Shown piece by piece: positions 5,658-8,026 of a stretch of 8,026 nucleotides of DNA (position 1 is the first letter of the stretch; the number at the start of each line of letters is the position of its first letter). Location: assembly GCA_027310325.1 (NCBI GenBank), contig DAIDBB010000315.1:1-8026 (forward strand), in the 5' to 3' direction. The notes beneath the pieces were generated by a model. It made no database searches. It was not told where the DNA came from and saw nothing but the letters and a program-made list of their open reading frames with translations. Origin of the DNA: a bacterium (GTDB taxonomy: Bacteria > Desulfobacterota > GWC2-55-46). A program made the translations under genes and the position numbers.

Positions 5658-6410
5658 ATGAAAAAGCTATTGGTCGCAATCGTCTTTTTCCTGGGGGCTT
5701 TCGCGGCGAGGGACGCCTCGGCCCTCGTGACCGCCGAGGGGAGGTACTGGTTCACGGACCTCGCCAGCGACGTGCAGGTCGCTGGCTCCGGGATACCGGG
5801 CACCGACATCAACCTCGTAAAGGACACGGGGCTCGAAAAGAGCAAGAACTTCCCCGAGGTCCGCATCGGCTTTAACCTCGGGAGCAACAGGGTCCGGTAC
5901 GCCTTCGTGCCGCTTTCATGGTCTGGGTCCGGCGCCCTCACCCAGACCTTCACCTTCGCGGGCCAGTCCTACCCGGCCACAGACAGGGTGAACTCGAACC
6001 TCAAGGCCTACTACCACAGGCTCGGGTACGAGTACGACTTCATCGATACGCTCGGCAACAGGCTCGGGGCGATAATCGAGGTTAAGTACTTCGACATCGA
6101 CGCCTCCATTAAAGACACGACGGCGGGCAAGGAGGGGAAGAAGAGGATAACCCTGCCGCTACCTGCCATAGGAGTTGCGGGAAGGGTCGCCCTGCCGTTC
6201 CTCTTCGGGGTCAACGGCGAGATCACCGGAATCTCGCTCGGGAGCACGGCATACGCGCTTGACGCCGAGGCGGGCGCGGACATAAAGCCGGTCCCCTTCG
6301 TAAGCATCGAGGCCGGCTACAGGGTCCTTCTCCTGCACGTCGACTACAGCAACTCCAAGGCGAACATGACGGTCAAGGGGCCTTTCGTGGGCCTCAAGGC
6401 CGAATTCTAA
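5658..6410 (+). CDS. Outer-membrane beta-barrel protein
   Basis: A 250-residue precursor preceded by the ribosome site AAGGAAGGA. Residues 1-22 are a signal peptide (MKKLLVAIVFFLGAFAA, cleavage after ASA). The mature part is a run of amphipathic strands with alternating residues and aromatic girdles: TAEGRYWF, EVRIGFNL, NRVRYAFVPLSW, LTQTFTFAG, YYHRLGYEYDF, LGAIIEVKYFDIDA, SIEAGYRVLLLHVDY and finally GPFVGLKAEF. The last residue is Phe, the signature by which BAM recognises barrels. I count about ten possible strands, so a small 8-10-stranded barrel. The layout resembles uncharacterised small barrel proteins I recall from deltaproteobacteria; pore, enzyme or adhesin function cannot be decided. 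It is the first gene of the sigma-54 unit, so it is probably made in response to a specific signal such as nutrient limitation or surface life (inference). Confidence 0.8.
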   Translation: MKKLLVAIVFFLGAFAARDASALVTAEGRYWFTDLASDVQVAGSGIPGTDINLVKDTGLEKSKNFPEVRIGFNLGSNRVRYAFVPLSWSGSGALTQTFTFAGQSYPATDRVNSNLKAYYHRLGYEYDFIDTLGNRLGAIIEVKYFDIDASIKDTTAGKEGKKRITLPLPAIGVAGRVALPFLFGVNGEITGISLGSTAYALDAEAGADIKPVPFVSIEAGYRVLLLHVDYSNSKANMTVKGPFVGLKAEF

Positions 6411-6432
6411 GGGAGACCTCGACGGAGGAGGC

Positions 6433-7020
6433 ATGAAGAGGAAGCGGTTCTGGCTGACCGGCCTTGTGGTCCTCCTCCTTCTTTCCATCCCCGCGGGCTA
6501 CCTTCTTTATAAGAAAAGCGCCCCCGGACGAACGGCCTCCGAGTATCTGAAGGCCGCCCGCGGAAGCGACCTCGAAAGACTGAAAGCCCTCTCATACCCG
6601 ACGCACTGGAGCGAGATGGCCGCAAGGGGTGTCGCGATAAGACCTCTTTCATGGAAGCTCGTCTCCGAACAAAGAATAACCCGAAGGAAAAAGGAGTTCG
6701 ATCTAACTCAGGCCGCCTATAAAAAGGAGGTCGCTTCCGCCCTACACCTCTATAACGAGCCGAAGGTCTCGCTCTTAAGGGATGAGGCCCTGAAGAAACG
6801 GCTTGAGAGCTACGCCTCGTGGCGCGCGGAGAATATCGCCACATACGGGCTATTCGAGGAGAACGGGAGATATTACTACAACGACTCGACGCCGCGCGTG
6901 GAGCTCGTCTATGAGATAACCGTGGAGGCCGGAAAGCCGCCGGTAGAGTACCTGCTCGCCCTCGAGCAGAAAAGCAGCGCCCGCGGCAGGTGGGAGGTGA
7001 CGGAGTTCGGGAGGAGGTAG
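6433..7020 (+). CDS. Membrane-anchored periplasmic protein of unknown function
   Basis: 195 residues. Start at 6433 follows GGAGGAGG at 6424-6431, an unusually close spacing. Residues 7-26 form one hydrophobic segment after MKRKRF, so the protein is an N-in type II membrane protein with about 168 residues in the periplasm; it lacks a cleavage site or lipobox. The soluble part begins with a helical stretch (TASEYLKAARGSDLERLKALSYP), has a basic middle (about 75-90, RRKKEF) and ends with a predicted strand pair, VELVYEITVEA and EYLLALEQKSSARGRWEVTEF. This helix-then-twisted-sheet order recalls DUF4878/NTF2-like periplasmic domains, a weak similarity from memory. It starts 22 bases after the barrel gene and shares its sigma-54 promoter, so the two may act together at the envelope. 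I do not recognise it. Confidence 0.75.
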   Translation: MKRKRFWLTGLVVLLLLSIPAGYLLYKKSAPGRTASEYLKAARGSDLERLKALSYPTHWSEMAARGVAIRPLSWKLVSEQRITRRKKEFDLTQAAYKKEVASALHLYNEPKVSLLRDEALKKRLESYASWRAENIATYGLFEENGRYYYNDSTPRVELVYEITVEAGKPPVEYLLALEQKSSARGRWEVTEFGRR

Positions 7021-7032
7021 GGGCTTCTCCTT

Positions 7033-7051
7033 CCCCCCTTGGAAAGGGGGG
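7033..7051. repeat. Hairpin 1 of the 3' intergenic mosaic
   Basis: CCCCCCTT (7033-7040), loop GGA, AAGGGGGG (7044-7051): 8-bp perfect stem, 13 bases after the stop codon of the anchored-protein gene. No T-run follows, so intrinsic termination is doubtful, but it can protect the 3' end of the message. Confidence 0.5.
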
Positions 7052-7062
7052 GGATTACGACC

Positions 7063-7085
7063 CCTTCCCCCCGTGCGGGGGAAGG
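7063..7085. repeat. Hairpin 2 of the 3' intergenic mosaic
   Basis: CCTTCCCCC (7063-7071), loop CGTGC, GGGGGAAGG (7077-7085): 9-bp perfect stem. It shares the poly-C/poly-G wording of hairpin 1, and the pair looks like a common pyrimidine-rich spacer repeat of GC-rich bacterial genomes. Confidence 0.5.
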
Positions 7086-7098
7086 CCGGGATGGGGGG

Positions 7099-7150
7099 CA
7101 TTGCGAGCGAGTGAGCCGAAGCCCAGAGCGAAGCGAAGGGGAAGCAATCT
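7099..7150. repeat. Dispersed repeat, long-form copy (CATTGCGAG...GAAGCAATCT)
   Basis: Begins CATTGCGAGCGA and ends GCGAAGGGGAAGCAATCT. Both blocks recur at 7886-7897 and 7894-7911, where 26 inner bases are absent. The wording matches the CATTGCGAG-GAAGCAATCT family of palindromic intergenic repeats known from many bacteria. Only one arm is present here; the usual AGATTGCTTC inverted partner is missing. Confidence 0.6.
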
Positions 7151-7154
7151 CAAG

Positions 7155-7180
7155 CGGGTTCTGGTTTGAACCTGGACCCG
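7155..7180. repeat. Imperfect hairpin 3 of the intergenic mosaic
   Basis: CGGGTTCTGGTT pairs with AACCTGGACCCG through one T/T mismatch and one G-T wobble, with a 2-base centre. It shares the GGTTC/GAACC wording with the next hairpin, so the two may be related or able to pair with each other. Confidence 0.4.
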
Positions 7181-7207
7181 TTAGTTAGGTGACCATATGA
7201 AATATAT

Positions 7208-7234
7208 CCGGTTCAGGGTACAACCCTGAACCGG
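7208..7234 (-). terminator. Strong hairpin, possible terminator of the TPR gene
   Basis: CCGGTTCAGGGT (7208-7219), loop ACA, ACCCTGAACCGG (7223-7234): 12-bp perfect stem. On the minus strand it lies 52 bases past the stop of the TPR gene and is followed by ATATATTT, a partial U-tract, so a minus-strand terminator is plausible. On the plus strand no T-run follows directly. Confidence 0.45.
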
Positions 7235-7248
7235 CGAAGGATTTTGTT

Positions 7249-7268
7249 GGGTTACGCTCCGCTAACCC
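7249..7268. repeat. GGGTTACGCTCCGCTAACCC-type inverted repeat
   Basis: GGGTTA (7249-7254) and TAACCC (7263-7268) form a 6-bp dyad around CGCTCCGC. The wording TTGGGTTACGCT...GCTAACCC is a recurrent intergenic repeat that I recall from cyanobacteria and various other bacteria. Confidence 0.45.
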
Positions 7269-7286
7269 GACCTTTAAAGCTTACGC

Positions 7287-7820
7287 TTACTTTGCCAGCG
7301 CCGCTGCGCCCCTGTTGTAGTCCCTCATGGCCTGCGTCATGTTGCCCATATCTCTGTAAGCGAGCCCCCTGTTGTAGTAGGCGGGGGCGAACTCAGGGTC
7401 GATGGCTATCGCTATCGAGTAATCGACTATCGCGTTCGGCATGGTCCGTGGCGCGTGGTAGGCGAGCCCCCTGGCGTTATACGCCTCCGCGAACCCGGGG
7501 TCGAGCTTTATGGCTATGGTGTAGTCCCTTACGGCCTGGGCGCGGTTCCCCATCTCGTAATAAGCGAGCCCCCTGTTGTAGTAGGCCCTGGAGAACTTCG
7601 GGTCGAGCGATATCGCGATAGAGTAATCGACTATCGCGTGCGGGAAGTTGCCCAGCGCGTGATACGCGCCGCCCCGGCCGTTAAAAGCATCGGCGAACCT
7701 GGGGTTGTCGGCCTCCGAGCCTCTGCCGGTTGCGGGGCCCGGAAACGCCCCGCCGGATACGATGACGATAAAAAGGGCCGAAAGGCCCGCGAGTTTCAGG
7801 ATATGCGCAGATGTCTTCAT
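7287..7820 (-). CDS. Exported protein of four tetratricopeptide repeats
   Basis: 177 residues with AAGGTGG before the ATG at 7820. Residues 1-30 are a hydrophobic signal peptide (ILKLAGLSALFIVIVSGGAF); the cleavage point is unclear. The rest is exactly four 34-residue TPRs at 42-75, 76-109, 110-143 and 144-177, each with the W4/G8/Y11/A20/F24/A27/P32-type pattern (AYYNRGLAY..G......DY..AI.LDP). The last repeat ends at the stop codon, so there is no capping helix. Repeat 3 has HAPRTMP where the others have a Gly-Asn turn, which should disturb its helix A. TPR proteins are scaffolds that bind partner peptides; this one would act in the periplasm or outside. The partner is unknown. Units 1+2 and 3+4 are alike at the DNA level, so the gene grew by tandem duplication. 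Confidence 0.9.
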   Translation of the reverse strand: MKTSAHILKLAGLSALFIVIVSGGAFPGPATGRGSEADNPRFADAFNGRGGAYHALGNFPHAIVDYSIAISLDPKFSRAYYNRGLAYYEMGNRAQAVRDYTIAIKLDPGFAEAYNARGLAYHAPRTMPNAIVDYSIAIAIDPEFAPAYYNRGLAYRDMGNMTQAMRDYNRGAAALAK

Positions 7821-7846
7821 GGTCCACCTTCAAGTGAAATAAAAGC

Positions 7847-7874
7847 GTTATAGTTTTAAGGAGCCTCTGATTAA
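7847..7874 (-). promoter_or_regulatory. Weak candidate promoter for the TPR gene
   Basis: On the minus strand, TTAATC (7874-7869) and TATAAC (7852-7847) are 16 bases apart. The -10 box is good (5 of 6) and the -35 poor. Transcription would begin near 7840, giving a short leader of about 20 bases that holds only the ribosome site. Confidence 0.3.
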
Positions 7875-7885
7875 TTCAGTGACCT

Positions 7886-7995
7886 CATTGCGAGCGAAGG
7901 GGAAGCAATCTGTTTTTTAAATAAATCAACATGCTTAGAGATTGCTTCGTCGCGCCTGCGGCTGGCGAAGGCTTATCCTACCCAGTACCACAATG
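7886..7995. repeat. Dispersed palindromic repeat, short left arm plus long right arm
   Basis: The left arm is CATTGCGAGCGAAGGGGAAGCAATCT compressed to 26 bases (7886-7911). The right arm, inverted, starts at AGATTGCTTCGTCGCG (7938 onward) and ends CAATG at 7995. GAAGCAATCT (7902-7911) and AGATTGCTTC (7938-7947) are perfect inverted copies around a 26-base AT-rich loop. It resembles the CATTGCGAG palindromic intergenic repeat family. It sits upstream of the TPR gene, beyond its candidate promoter. Confidence 0.6.
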
Positions 7996-8026
7996 AACCA
8001 AACACCCGTACTAACGTTCTTAACTC

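Noticed and set aside
7021..7286. CRISPR-like array from the run of hairpins
   Set aside because: The stems differ in sequence and spacing; there are no regular direct repeats or spacers.
7357..7680. Direct DNA repeats that could be a non-coding tandem array
   Set aside because: They are in-frame 34-codon TPR units of a real gene.

Overview
The window reads as chromosomal DNA of a GC-rich, Gram-negative (diderm) bacterium. The didermic cell plan is shown by an outer-membrane-type lipoprotein, a beta-barrel protein ending in Phe, and a periplasmic lytic transglycosylase. Heavy use of AGG (Arg) and ATA (Ile) beside GC-ending codons, together with the dispersed intergenic repeats, fits a deltaproteobacterial (Desulfobacterota-like) or Nitrospirota-like genome. 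That placement is inference; there is no rRNA or marker gene here.

Layout, left to right. (1) 1-1998, minus strand: a CelD/Acetyltransf_6 GNAT-type acyltransferase followed by a YajG-like lipoprotein with a C-terminal PEGA motif that runs off the left edge. (2) 1999-2307: a divergent regulatory region with back-to-back promoter candidates, a hairpin followed by a T-tract, and a 5' UTR hairpin. (3) 2308-2769, plus: a small exported protein of unknown function. (4) 2779-2985: a dispersed repeat with imperfect terminal inverted repeats. (5) 3065-4135, plus: a response regulator fused to an HD-GYP domain, predicted to degrade cyclic di-GMP, with all expected catalytic residues. (6) 4365-5043, minus: a lytic transglycosylase split by one frameshift. 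(7) 5044-5657: a 600-bp AT-richer region ending in a near-perfect sigma-54 promoter with upstream dyads. (8) 5658-7020, plus: a two-gene unit, an outer-membrane beta-barrel protein and a membrane-anchored protein of unknown function. (9) 7021-7286: five hairpins and a dispersed repeat between convergent genes. (10) 7287-7820, minus: an exported protein made of exactly four 34-residue TPRs. (11) 7821-8026: another copy of the dispersed repeat, now paired with an inverted arm.

The theme is cell-envelope proteins (lipoprotein, barrel, transglycosylase, TPR protein, anchored protein) plus one c-di-GMP signalling protein. No single pathway joins them. The strongest regulatory statement is that the barrel/anchored-protein pair is under sigma-54 control with an upstream activator site. 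I see no defence system, phage, CRISPR array, tRNA or rRNA. The least explained items are the exported protein at 2308-2769, the sigma-54 operon products, and the repeat mosaics.
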